47,885 nucleotides of DNA from an uncultured Collinsella sp. (GTDB lineage Bacteria; Actinomycetota; Coriobacteriia; Coriobacteriales; Coriobacteriaceae). Both the position numbers and the translations under genes were made by a program. Every line of letters starts with the position of its first letter. Position 1 is the stretch's first letter. The notes under the pieces are model-generated. The model had not been told where the DNA came from and ran no database searches. It saw only the letters and a program-made list of their open reading frames with translations. Below, one piece after another: positions 24,361-31,631 of this stretch. The stretch covers positions 1-47,885 of the forward strand of contig CABUXM010000007.1 of assembly GCA_902495545.1 (NCBI GenBank), written 5' to 3'.

Positions 24361-24427
24361 GAGCTAGTTGTTTGGGACAGTCTTTGATGGCGGGACTGCT
24401 TGGGTGTGGCCCGTCCATCATATCAGG

Positions 24428-24979
24428 CTACTTGCCGAGTACCTTACACAGCGGGAAGAAGAGGGCCTGGACCACGACGGCGTTAAAGACGGCGGTGCCG
24501 AGCACGATGGGCACCTTGGCAAGTGCCGTAGGCAGCGCGGCACCCATGATGATGGTGCCCAGGGCTGCGAAGAGAACGCCCGAAACCAGGGTGGTGAGCA
24601 GCCCGGCGATAAAGGGGTTAATCTTGTCGCCGCCGATGTTGGACTTGACGAGGGCGACCATGGTCAGTGCGCCGGCAAGCTCGGTGACAAAGTTGAGACC
24701 GGGGATGGACGTAGTGATCTGTATGACAGCGGCTGACAGGATGCCAAAGATAGCAGCCTGGGCAAAGCTCGCCTGCGTAAGCGCGATAGCCAAGGCATAG
24801 GCGGCGATGATGAACTGAGGTTTAATGCCCGTTACCGCCAGAGCGTTGCCGACAGTCATGTTGAGGATAAAGCCGGCGGCAAGCAGGATAGCGAGCAGGA
24901 CGAGCGAGCTGACATTTACCAGTCCCTTGGAGGCGGGGGCGGCAGTGACGGTGCGCGCCTGGGCGTTCTGGGTAGCCAT
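24428..24979 (-). CDS. ECF S component, TrpP-like (second copy)
   Basis: A 183-residue membrane protein with about six helices (LVLLAILLAAGFILNMTVGN, KPQFIIAAYALAIALTQ, AAIFGILSAAVIQITT and others). It is clearly paralogous to the protein encoded at 25197-25769, sharing LVLLAILLAAGFILN and ILSAAVIQITT, and resembles the TrpP family of predicted tryptophan transporters. AAGGAGA precedes the ATG. S components bind the substrate; two in one operon may bind the same or related molecules. The gene lies 217 bases from the first copy, with a large structured element between. Confidence 0.82.
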   Translation of the reverse strand: MATQNAQARTVTAAPASKGLVNVSSLVLLAILLAAGFILNMTVGNALAVTGIKPQFIIAAYALAIALTQASFAQAAIFGILSAAVIQITTSIPGLNFVTELAGALTMVALVKSNIGGDKINPFIAGLLTTLVSGVLFAALGTIIMGAALPTALAKVPIVLGTAVFNAVVVQALFFPLCKVLGK

Positions 24980-25090
24980 GATGTTCTCCTTATTCTCCTT
25001 AAGGTGAGATTTGAGATAAGAGTGCCCTGAACCCCCACGAAAGGGGTTAAATCGAAAAGGGGATCAATTTTGAATAATGGAGCACGGAGA

Positions 25091-25190
25091 CGGCTTACGA
25101 GGGGCCCCAGGTTGGCGCGAAAGAGGAGCGAAGCGTACTTGGGTACGCGAGCGACGAATGAACGCCAAGATGGGGTGGCTCGTAAAGCCG
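25091..25190. repeat. 100-bp imperfect inverted repeat between the two S-component genes
   Basis: Arms CGGCTTACGAG (25091-25101) and CTCGTAAAGCCG (25179-25190), then CCCCA/TGGGG, TTGGCG/CGCCAA and, at the tip, GCGTAC-TTGG-GTACGC. The middle reads GAGCGAAGCGTACTTGGGTA on the plus strand. It begins 7 bases after the stop of the first S component on the minus strand. It could be a terminator or attenuator setting the ratio of the two S components, a processing site, or a mobile repeat. I do not recognise a named family. Confidence 0.6.
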
Positions 25191-25196
25191 AGCGGG

Positions 25197-25769
25197 TTAG
25201 TTGAGCTTCAGGGCCTTCTGGATGGGCAGGTAGAGAGCGCCGACCAGGATGGCGTTAAAGACGGCGGTCATGGCGACGACGGGCAGCATGGCAGCGGCGA
25301 GTTCGCCCACCACGCCGAGCATGGCCATCTTGATGACCATGAAGATGACGCCCGAGACAAAGGTGGTCAGGAAGGTTGCGACGATAGCGATGGCGGGCTT
25401 GACCTGACCGTTCTTGCCGGCGGCGTTGACGATGCCGGCCATGAGCATGGCGGCGATGCCCTCGGCGGCAAAATCGACAAACGGCGATGTGGTGGTGATC
25501 TGGATTACAGCGGCTGAGATGAGGCCGATGATGAGCGCCTGGCCGATGTTGGGGCGAACGACCAGGATGGTGAGGCAGAAGGCCGAGATGATGAACTCGG
25601 GGCTGATCATGCCCCCCGAGATGCCTGAGATGGCCTTGCCGACGGTGAAGTTGAGGATGAAGCCGGCAGCGAGCAGAATGGCGAGCAGGACGAGGGCGCG
25701 GACATCGAGTTTGCCGCGGTCGGCGGTTTGGACGGTGCGGGGCTGGGCGGCGGTGGTGTTCTGAGACAT
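25197..25769 (-). CDS. ECF S component, TrpP-like (first copy)
   Basis: A 190-residue integral membrane protein, substrate-binding subunit of the ECF importer encoded downstream. The start at 25769 follows GAAAGG. The order of helices (LVLLAILLAAGFILNFTVGK, SPEFIISAFCLTILVVRP, ALIIGLISAAVIQITT, VFNAILVGALYLPIQKAL) matches TrpP-type S components and the second copy downstream. The 22-codon leader with three Trp codons and an intrinsic terminator immediately upstream strongly suggests tryptophan (or a Trp derivative) as substrate. The family alone would give only a predicted amino-acid or vitamin transporter. Confidence 0.85.
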   Translation of the reverse strand: MSQNTTAAQPRTVQTADRGKLDVRALVLLAILLAAGFILNFTVGKAISGISGGMISPEFIISAFCLTILVVRPNIGQALIIGLISAAVIQITTTSPFVDFAAEGIAAMLMAGIVNAAGKNGQVKPAIAIVATFLTTFVSGVIFMVIKMAMLGVVGELAAAMLPVVAMTAVFNAILVGALYLPIQKALKLN

Positions 25770-25851
25770 GTTGAAAAACCTTTCGGAGGGGAAGTGCAAG
25801 AGAAGAAAGCGGAGGCGCGTGATGCGAATGCGATCGGACTCGAGATAGAAA

Positions 25852-25879
25852 AAGGCCCCCGGTCGAAACCGGAGGCCTT
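25852..25879 (-). terminator. Attenuator terminator ahead of the S-component genes
   Basis: On the minus strand AAGGCC-T-CCGGT, loop TTCG, ACCGG-G-GGCCTT followed by a T run (five T, 25853-25849). It lies 37 bases after the stop of the Trp leader peptide and 80 bases before the first S-component start. Confidence 0.85.
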
Positions 25880-25915
25880 CCAATCACCTAGAGCGCAAGT
25901 GCAGGCGTGAGGGAC

Positions 25916-25984
25916 TCACTGTCGACCGATCGTATTCGCATCACGCCACCACCAGTTGTTGAGAGACTTCATCGTGTTCTTCAT
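25916..25984 (-). CDS. Trp leader peptide (22 residues, three consecutive Trp)
   Basis: ATG at 25984-25982, AAGGAG nine bases upstream, stop TGA at 25918-25916. The peptide begins MKNTMKSLNN, then Trp11-Trp12-Trp13, then RDANTIGRQ. Trp is the rarest residue in most proteins, so three in a row in a 22-codon frame ahead of a terminator is the classic signature of ribosome-mediated attenuation, as in the trp operon leaders. It is too short to be a functional protein; its translation is the sensor. Confidence 0.88.
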   Translation of the reverse strand: MKNTMKSLNNWWWRDANTIGRQ

Positions 25985-26042
25985 GTTGGTGGCTCCTTTC
26001 GTGATGCCGTGGCGCGGTCGCACCTAGTTGCTGTTGCGCTGC

Positions 26043-26048
26043 ACTATA
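26043..26048 (-). promoter_or_regulatory. Extended -10 promoter of the Trp leader / ECF operon
   Basis: On the minus strand TGCTATAGT gives an extended -10 (TGnTATAGT), about 59 bases before the leader peptide start. There is no clear -35, which is common with extended -10 promoters. Confidence 0.5.
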
Positions 26049-26067
26049 GCACAGCGAAGTGTGTACT

Positions 26068-26105
26068 GGGAAATCTTTTTTGAAAAGATTTCGACGGTGT
26101 TTCCC
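26068..26105. promoter_or_regulatory. Palindrome upstream of the ECF promoter
   Basis: AAATCTTTT-TTG-AAAAGATTT (26071-26091) is a perfect 9+3+9 palindrome, enclosed by GGGAAA (26068) and TTTCCC (26100-26105). It lies 25-60 bases upstream of the -10 and could be an operator, or the terminator of the small genes read from the other side. Confidence 0.45.
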
Positions 26106-26177
26106 ACCGGTCAAAAGAGCGGGCTGAGCGGGCGGGCGACCTTGGCCATCCCGTTCGCGCCTTAAGGTGTGGGGCTC

Positions 26178-26252
26178 TTAGGCCTTCTTGCGTCGATAGA
26201 TCACGAAGCCGCAGACGCCGATGATGACGGCGCCAACACACATGGCGGCCAT
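26178..26252 (-). CDS. Possible very small membrane protein (24 residues)
   Basis: ATG at 26252 with AAGGG 7 bases upstream; the sequence is MAAMCVGAVIIGVCGFVIYR followed by RKKA. It is one hydrophobic helix with a basic end, like the small protein just upstream at 26309-26401. It may instead be the 3' fragment of a longer lost gene, because the codons upstream (EEKSKGNN) remain in frame and would look like the end of a surface protein anchor. Confidence 0.35.
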   Translation of the reverse strand: MAAMCVGAVIIGVCGFVIYRRKKA

Positions 26253-26308
26253 GTTGTTACCCTTGGACTTCTCCTCGGTGACTGGATGAATATCATACCA
26301 ATGTGGAA

Positions 26309-26401
26309 TTACTTCTTCCGGCGGTGGATCACGTTAATCACATAGCCGACGAGCATGGCCAGAACAATGACGATAAAGCCGACCAGGGGATTGTCGTTCA
26401 T
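26309..26401 (-). CDS. Small single-helix membrane protein (30 residues)
   Basis: ATG at 26401 preceded by TAGGAAAACCCC (AGGA at 8 bases); it begins MNDNPLVGFIVIVLAMLVGY and ends with the basic HRRKK. It starts 9 bases after the stop of the lipid kinase gene on the same strand, so it is probably cotranslated with it. Small proteins of this form often modulate a membrane partner; the lipid kinase acts at the membrane. Function unknown. Confidence 0.5.
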   Translation of the reverse strand: MNDNPLVGFIVIVLAMLVGYVINVIHRRKK

Positions 26402-26410
26402 GGGGTTTTC

Positions 26411-27328
26411 CTATTTTCCGAGTGGGGAGAATTCGTCGACGATGAGGTCGAGGCATTGCGGAAGTGCGCGAGCACCAAAGACGCCCGAGTTGCTGGAGAT
26501 GATCTCGCCATCGAACTGCATGCCCAGCGACGGCGTACAGGTGATCTTGGCTTCTTTGGTCTGGATGATCTTGAACTGCGGACGGCCGAGCACCTTGCCG
26601 GCGGGGTCGAGCGCGGCGGTGATCACGGTGGGCAGGAGCTGGACGGTTTTTACGGGCTCGATGACCGCGATGTCGACCATGCCGTCGTCCATGCGGCAAT
26701 CGGGGAGCAGGTTGATGTCGTTTTGAATGACCGAGGTGTTGCCGGCCATGCAGCAGATGCCATCGAGCTCCTCGACAATGCCGTCATGCTCAATCGTAAA
26801 GTGCGCCACCGTGGGGTTGGGTGTGGCGAGCGCCGACAGGAAATAGGCGATCTCGCCGATGTCGTTTTTGGTGGGGGCGGCCTTCATCATGATCTCGGCA
26901 TCGTAGCCCGATCCGGCGATGATAATAAAGCCGTGGCGCTTTTCGTTGCCGTTCTCGTCGAGCCAAAAGAGCTCGCCCATGTCCGCCTTGACGGTACGGC
27001 CGACGCGGCAGGCCTTGGCGAGCGCCGCGGCCTCGGGGGCATTGCCAATGTTGTTGAAGAACAGACAGGCCGTGCCGGAGGGGAAGACGAGCGTGGGGAT
27101 GCCGCATCCGCGCATTTGGTCGAGCACGTTGGAGACGGTGCCGTCGCCGCCCGAAATCACCACGCGATCAAACTTGCGCACGTCTGCCACGGCGTCCTCG
27201 GGTTCCATGCCATCGCCGATAAAACGCATCACGACCTCGTCGCCGCCCTGCGCGAGGGCGTGCGTGAACGCGTAGATCTCATCTGAGCTGGGGCCCGATG
27301 CCGGGTTGTGGATGATAAGGCAGCGCAT
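26411..27328 (-). CDS. Diacylglycerol-kinase-family lipid kinase (YegS/BmrU-like)
   Basis: A 305-residue protein of the DAGK catalytic-domain family, which phosphorylates diacylglycerol or related lipids with ATP. Visible landmarks are HNPASGPSSDE near the N-terminus, the nucleotide motif VVISGGDGTVSNVL, FPSGTACLFFNNIGN (the usual GTAND/LA-type position is altered) and the C-terminal FDGE. The ribosome site before the ATG at 27328 is weak. It is divergent from the RNase D gene and followed by one or two tiny membrane-protein genes. Confidence 0.85.
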   Translation of the reverse strand: MRCLIIHNPASGPSSDEIYAFTHALAQGGDEVVMRFIGDGMEPEDAVADVRKFDRVVISGGDGTVSNVLDQMRGCGIPTLVFPSGTACLFFNNIGNAPEAAALAKACRVGRTVKADMGELFWLDENGNEKRHGFIIIAGSGYDAEIMMKAAPTKNDIGEIAYFLSALATPNPTVAHFTIEHDGIVEELDGICCMAGNTSVIQNDINLLPDCRMDDGMVDIAVIEPVKTVQLLPTVITAALDPAGKVLGRPQFKIIQTKEAKITCTPSLGMQFDGEIISSNSGVFGARALPQCLDLIVDEFSPLGK

Positions 27329-27426
27329 GCTTACGTTCCCGTTCTGTGACTAACCGAGTATAGTTGTAGGGCAATGCCGTTATCCTACCCGTGTTTTTCG
27401 GGCCTAACCTTATTCGATGGGTTGAT

Positions 27427-28560
27427 ATGTACATTTCCACACATCAGGCTCTGCTCGACTTTTGCCAGCGCGCCCGTGAGTTTGACGCGATTGCCGTCGA
27501 TACCGAGTTTTTGCGCGAGCGCACGTTCCATCCGCGCCTGTGCCTGGTTCAGATTGCCACCCCTGCCGAGAGCGTCGCGGTCGATCCCCTGGTGATCGAC
27601 GACCTATCGCCGCTGGCCGAGCTTATGGCCGACGAGAGCGTGACTAAGGTCTTCCACGCCTGCTCGCAGGATATGGAGGTCATGCTCCACACCGTGGGCG
27701 CGCTACCTCGTCCGATTTTTGACACGCAGGTCGCCGCCGCCTTTTTGGGCGAGCGCCAGCAGATTTCCTACGGCGCGCTCGTGCAGACATTTTGCGGTGT
27801 TTCGTTGCCCAAGACCGAGTCGCTGACCGACTGGTCGCGCCGCCCGCTGACCGATAAGCAGATCGAGTACGCAATCGATGACGTCAAGTATCTGATCGTT
27901 GCCTATACCGAGATGATGAGCCGCCTGCACGAGCTGGGCCGTGTGGACTGGGTGCTCGACGAGTTGCGTCCTCTGGCCGACGAGTCGCACTACCGCGCCG
28001 ATCGTCACGAGGCATTCCGTAAGGTCAAGCGCATCAACTCCTGCAGCCGCCATCAACTGGGCATTGCTCGCGAGCTTGCCGCTTGGCGCGAGGACCGCGC
28101 CGAGCGCCGCAACATCCCGCGCAAGTGGGTCATGTCCGACGATACGCTGCTGGCGCTCGTCAAGCGCAATCCCGTGCGCGTTGAGGAGTTCCGCAGCATC
28201 CGCGGTACCGACCAGCTGGGGGAGCGCGACGTGGACGGCGCGTTGATGGCCATCAAGCGCGGCGCGAGCTGTCCGCACGATCGCCTGCCGCTCTTGGTGC
28301 GCGGACATCACCAGATTTCGCCGGAGCTGGAGAGCGTGACTGACCTTATGTATGCGCTCATTCGCCTGGTTGCCGAGCGTTCGGGCGTGGCGACCTCGGT
28401 CATTGCCTCGCGCGATGACCTGGCCGACTATATTGAGCACCCCGAGCAGAGCCCCCTGCGCGAAGGCTGGCGCTTTGAGCTCGTGGGCTCGCGCCTGGAC
28501 GATTTGCTCTCGGGCAATATGGGGTTGACGGTGAAGGACGGCAAAATTGAATTGCTGTAA
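27427..28560 (+). CDS. rnd: Ribonuclease D-type 3'-5' exonuclease
   Basis: A 377-residue DEDD exonuclease that trims RNA 3' ends, known for tRNA maturation. The exonuclease motifs are AVDTEFLRERTF (Exo I), KVFHACSQDMEVM (Exo II) and YAIDDVKYLIVAY (Exo III with Tyr/Asp). The C-terminal part contains HRDC-like helices (SRHQLGIARELAAWREDRAE and a second repeat). The ATG at 27427 is preceded by a weak GATGGG site; a few upstream in-frame codons without a site were left out. Confidence 0.9.
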   Translation: MYISTHQALLDFCQRAREFDAIAVDTEFLRERTFHPRLCLVQIATPAESVAVDPLVIDDLSPLAELMADESVTKVFHACSQDMEVMLHTVGALPRPIFDTQVAAAFLGERQQISYGALVQTFCGVSLPKTESLTDWSRRPLTDKQIEYAIDDVKYLIVAYTEMMSRLHELGRVDWVLDELRPLADESHYRADRHEAFRKVKRINSCSRHQLGIARELAAWREDRAERRNIPRKWVMSDDTLLALVKRNPVRVEEFRSIRGTDQLGERDVDGALMAIKRGASCPHDRLPLLVRGHHQISPELESVTDLMYALIRLVAERSGVATSVIASRDDLADYIEHPEQSPLREGWRFELVGSRLDDLLSGNMGLTVKDGKIELL

Positions 28561-28624
28561 GGAAGCCTAGCCGCTTGAGTGGGTAAAATGCCTCCAACGT
28601 GTAATTCGATTCGGAGGAATTCGC

Positions 28625-29329
28625 ATGCCTTATTACTATGGATACGGCTTTGGCATCGACCCGCTATACCTGCTGGTTGTTCTTGTCTGCACGGTGCTTG
28701 GCCTTGCCGCACAGAACTATATCAACTCGACGTACAAAACCTGGTCCAAGGTTCGCTCGGACGGCGACACGGGCGCCACGGTCGCTCGCCGCATGCTCGA
28801 CGCCAACGGCTGCAACGCCGTGGGTATCAAGGGTGTCGCTGGCGAGCTCACCGACCATTACAACCCGCAGGACAACAACCTATATCTGTCAGACGCCAAC
28901 CGTTCTGGCGGCTCGGTCGCAAGCGTTGCCGTCGCCTGCCACGAGGCGGGCCATGCCGCCCAGCGTCAAAGCGGCTATGCCATGATGAAGGTACGCACCG
29001 CTTTGGTCCCCGTCGTCAACTTTACCCAGAACACCTGGACGATCGTGCTGCTCATGGGCCTGTTCATGAACATCGCGGGGCTCACGACCCTCGCGCTGGT
29101 CTTCTTCTCGTTTAGCGTGTTGTTCCAACTGGTTACGCTGCCGGTTGAGATTGATGCCAGTCGCCGCGCCGTGGCGTATATTGAGCAGTCGGGTATGAGT
29201 TCCAAGCAGGTCAACGGTGCCAAGAAGGTGCTGACGGCCGCCGCGCTCACCTATGTGGCTGCGGCGCTCACCTCGATTATTCAGCTGCTCTATCTTATGG
29301 CTCGCTACAACAGAAACTCCAACCGATAA
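28625..29329 (+). CDS. Membrane zinc metallopeptidase (YugP-like)
   Basis: A 234-residue protein with an N-terminal transmembrane helix (PLYLLVVLVCTVLGLAA), the metal motif CHEAGHAAQ (HExxH), and two or three further helices. The layout matches the YugP/DUF-type zinc peptidases of Gram-positives, whose substrates are unknown. GGAGGAA precedes the ATG. An unusual hydrophilic segment carries DHYNPQDNNLYLSDANRSGG before the active site. Confidence 0.85.
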   Translation: MPYYYGYGFGIDPLYLLVVLVCTVLGLAAQNYINSTYKTWSKVRSDGDTGATVARRMLDANGCNAVGIKGVAGELTDHYNPQDNNLYLSDANRSGGSVASVAVACHEAGHAAQRQSGYAMMKVRTALVPVVNFTQNTWTIVLLMGLFMNIAGLTTLALVFFSFSVLFQLVTLPVEIDASRRAVAYIEQSGMSSKQVNGAKKVLTAAALTYVAAALTSIIQLLYLMARYNRNSNR

Positions 29330-29444
29330 CAAATTGGGTTGCTGGGCGCCGCGGTGATTTGTGTCCCCGCGGCGCTGTACTATGTGTTGGACTTGAATTA
29401 GCGCAGGGCCGAAGCCTCTGTGCACTTTGACGAAAGGAGGCTGC

Positions 29445-30896
29445 GTGGCTGGCTGGAATCTAACCGGCAATGCCGTTTCCGCCGAGTTCGACGGATCGGA
29501 CGAGCAGGGGCGCAAGGAGCTCAGCGTGAGCCAGGCGGCGGAGATCGCCGCCGGTGCGCTCGATGCTATTCCGCAGCTGAGCGTTTTGGGTGAGGTCACA
29601 GGTTTCCGTGGTCCCAATGCCCGAAGCGGCCACTGCTACTTTCAGATCAAGGACGACTCGGCGGCCGTCGACTGCATCATCTGGAAGGGCGCCTACCTTA
29701 AGCGCACCTTCGATCTGCGCGACGGCATGCAGGTGAGCTTTAAGGGCAGCTTCAATCTCTACAAGCCTACGGGTCGCATGAGCTTCGTCGCCCGCTCGTT
29801 CTCGCTGGCGGGTGAGGGCCTGCTGCGTCAACAGGTGGCTCAGTTGGCCGAAAAGCTGCGTCGCGAGCGCCTGATGGACGAGGCGCGCAAACGTCACATT
29901 CCAGTGTTTTGCTCGCGTGTGGCGGTCGTCACCTCGCTTTCGGGCGCCGTGATCGACGACGTCAAGCGTACGCTGCGCCGTCGCAATCCGCTCGTTGAGC
30001 TTGTCTGCGTGGGGGCCAAGGTTCAGGGTGAGGGCGCGCCGGCGGAGCTTATTGAGGGTTTGCGCCGCGCCGCCGCCATTACGCCGGCGCCCGATTGCAT
30101 TTTGCTCGTGCGTGGCGGCGGCTCCTTCGAAGATCTTATGACTTTCAATGACGAAGACCTCGCCCGTGCGGTGGCAGTCTGTCCCGTGCCCGTGGTGACG
30201 GGTATCGGGCATGAGCCCGATACCTCGATCTGCGACATGGTGAGCGACCGTCGCGCCTCCACGCCAACGGCAGCGGCAGAATCGGTGGCGCCGGCTATGA
30301 CGGAGTTGGCCGACGTGCTCGAGACGCGCCATCAGCGTCTGGGCGCCGCGATGGCATCGATGATCGGGTCGAATCAGGTCGATCTGGAGATGCTCGACCA
30401 GCGCGGTCGTCGTGCCTGGGGCACCTATACGGCTCGTCTGGGCGACGCGCTCGATGCAGCCGCGTGCCGCCCGTGCCTCAACGACCCCACGTTTATGGTC
30501 GAGCGTCGCGAGTCTGAGCTCGCCTTGACGGCCGATCGCCTGTCTGGCGCCATAACGCGCTCGGTCGGGGCCTTCCACTCCAACTTTGAGCGCCTGCCCG
30601 AGCGCTTGATCGCAAGCACCTCGGGACTCGACGGCAAGCGCCATGCGCTCACGCTTGCGAGTTCCCGTCTGGAGCATCAGGGACGCACGATGCTCAGCAA
30701 GCCAGCGTCCGATCTGGGCCGTGCGGCGGCTTCGCTCGATGCCCTGTCGCCGCTCAAGGTGCTTGCCCGCGGTTACTCCATCGCCTATAGCGATGACGGC
30801 GTGGCTACGAGCGCCAAGACCTTTAAGCCCGGCGACGCCATTCGCGTGCGCATGGCAGACGGCAACGTGGCAGCAACGGTCAATACGGTCGAATAG
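29445..30896 (+). CDS. xseA: Exodeoxyribonuclease VII large subunit
   Basis: The 483-residue catalytic subunit of exonuclease VII, which degrades single-stranded DNA from both ends. The GTG at 29445 follows AAAGGAGG; a TTG upstream lies inside that site. The N-terminal OB fold (SVLGEVTGFRGP, GHCYFQIKDDSAAVDCIIWK) is followed by the catalytic domain (RVAVVTSLSGAVIDDVKRTL, LVRGGGSFEDLMTFNDEDLA, TGIGHEPDTSICDMVSDRRA with PTAAAE) and a helical C-terminal part. The small subunit follows 42 bases later, so it forms an xseAB operon. Confidence 0.95.
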   Translation: MAGWNLTGNAVSAEFDGSDEQGRKELSVSQAAEIAAGALDAIPQLSVLGEVTGFRGPNARSGHCYFQIKDDSAAVDCIIWKGAYLKRTFDLRDGMQVSFKGSFNLYKPTGRMSFVARSFSLAGEGLLRQQVAQLAEKLRRERLMDEARKRHIPVFCSRVAVVTSLSGAVIDDVKRTLRRRNPLVELVCVGAKVQGEGAPAELIEGLRRAAAITPAPDCILLVRGGGSFEDLMTFNDEDLARAVAVCPVPVVTGIGHEPDTSICDMVSDRRASTPTAAAESVAPAMTELADVLETRHQRLGAAMASMIGSNQVDLEMLDQRGRRAWGTYTARLGDALDAAACRPCLNDPTFMVERRESELALTADRLSGAITRSVGAFHSNFERLPERLIASTSGLDGKRHALTLASSRLEHQGRTMLSKPASDLGRAAASLDALSPLKVLARGYSIAYSDDGVATSAKTFKPGDAIRVRMADGNVAATVNTVE

Positions 30897-30938
30897 ACCG
30901 CGTTTCATAGTGATAAACCTTTAGGAAAGGAAACAGAT

Positions 30939-31205
30939 ATGGCAGAGAAGACCCCGGTCGAGCAGCTTACGTACAAGCAGGCTTCGCAGGAGTTGGAGCT
31001 CATCATCCGCAGTCTGGAATCGGGCGACATGGAGCTCGAGGAGTCGCTCGAGAGCTATACCCGCGGCGTCGAGCTCCTCAAGAGCCTGCGTACTCGCTTG
31101 TCCGATGCCGAGCAGAAGGTCTCGGTGCTCCTGAAGGACGTCGACGGCAACGACGTGCTCGCCGACGGCGAAGCCGCCAACACCGACGACAACCTTTCGT
31201 TCTAA
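30939..31205 (+). CDS. xseB: Exodeoxyribonuclease VII small subunit
   Basis: An 88-residue helical-hairpin protein that wraps the XseA helices. The family core is ELELIIRSLESGDMELEESL followed by SYTRGVELLKSLRTRLSDAE. AAAGGAAA precedes the ATG. The C-terminal Asp/Ala-rich tail (EAANTDDNLSF) is variable in the family. Confidence 0.93.
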   Translation: MAEKTPVEQLTYKQASQELELIIRSLESGDMELEESLESYTRGVELLKSLRTRLSDAEQKVSVLLKDVDGNDVLADGEAANTDDNLSF

Positions 31206-31212
31206 CCACCCC

Positions 31213-31235
31213 GACCAAATATAATTACCTTGGTC
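31213..31235 (+). promoter_or_regulatory. Promoter with -10 inside a palindrome, before the HIT gene
   Basis: GACCAA ... TTGGTC (31213-31218, 31230-31235) enclose a consensus TATAAT (31220-31225). The start codon follows 20 bases after the palindrome. The arrangement allows a repressor to cover the -10, or it is a coincidence of a short stem. Confidence 0.4.
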
Positions 31236-31254
31236 TGCGAGAAAGGAACCAACC

Positions 31255-31590
31255 ATGTGTGATTGCATCTTCTGCAAAATTGCCAACCACGAGATCCCCT
31301 CGACCGTCGTTTACGAGGACGACCAAGTCATCGCCTTCGACGACCTCAATCCCCAGGCGCCGGTCCACACGCTCGTGATCCCCAAGAAGCACTACAGCGA
31401 CATCGCCGATAACGTGCCCGCCGAGACCATGGGCGCCATGGCCCACGCCATCCAGGAGGTCGCCAAGGTCAAGGGCTTGGAGGACGGTTTCCGCGTCATC
31501 TCCAACAAGGGCGTCAACGCCGGCCAGACCGTCATGCACTTCCACATGCACGTCCTCGGCGGCAAGAACCTGGGCGAGAACCTCATCTGA
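31255..31590 (+). CDS. HIT-family nucleotide hydrolase (HinT-like)
   Basis: A 111-residue histidine-triad protein that hydrolyses purine nucleoside phosphoramidates. The histidine triad is MHFHMHVLGG; the N-terminal CDCIFCKIAN gives the zinc-binding CxxC seen in many bacterial members, and VYEDDQVIAFDDLNPQAPVH is typical. AAAGGAAC precedes the ATG. It follows xseB by 50 bases with its own -10. Confidence 0.93.
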   Translation: MCDCIFCKIANHEIPSTVVYEDDQVIAFDDLNPQAPVHTLVIPKKHYSDIADNVPAETMGAMAHAIQEVAKVKGLEDGFRVISNKGVNAGQTVMHFHMHVLGGKNLGENLI

Positions 31591-31631
31591 GGACGCACGG
31601 CCCGTCGCCTTGGCTGCCTTTGGAGTAACCT

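Larger units (their letters stand above)
25846..25984 (-). promoter_or_regulatory. Tryptophan attenuator (leader, pairing segments and terminator)
   Basis: From 5' to 3' on the minus strand: leader peptide with Trp11-13, a segment GGCGTGA (25947-25941) able to pair with TCACGCC (25910-25904), the terminator hairpin with U run (25879-25849), and downstream of it a segment (25837-25817) that pairs with the leader codons 14-20 over 20 of 21 bases (25946-25926). A ribosome stalled on the Trp codons would prevent both leader pairings. The parts are seen; the exact antiterminator is not resolved. Confidence 0.8.

Noticed and set aside
24386..24418. Terminator hairpin GATGGCGGG/CCCGTCCATC downstream of the second S component
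   Set aside because: It has an imperfect stem and no U run on the transcribed strand; noted only as a weak structure inside the repeat region.
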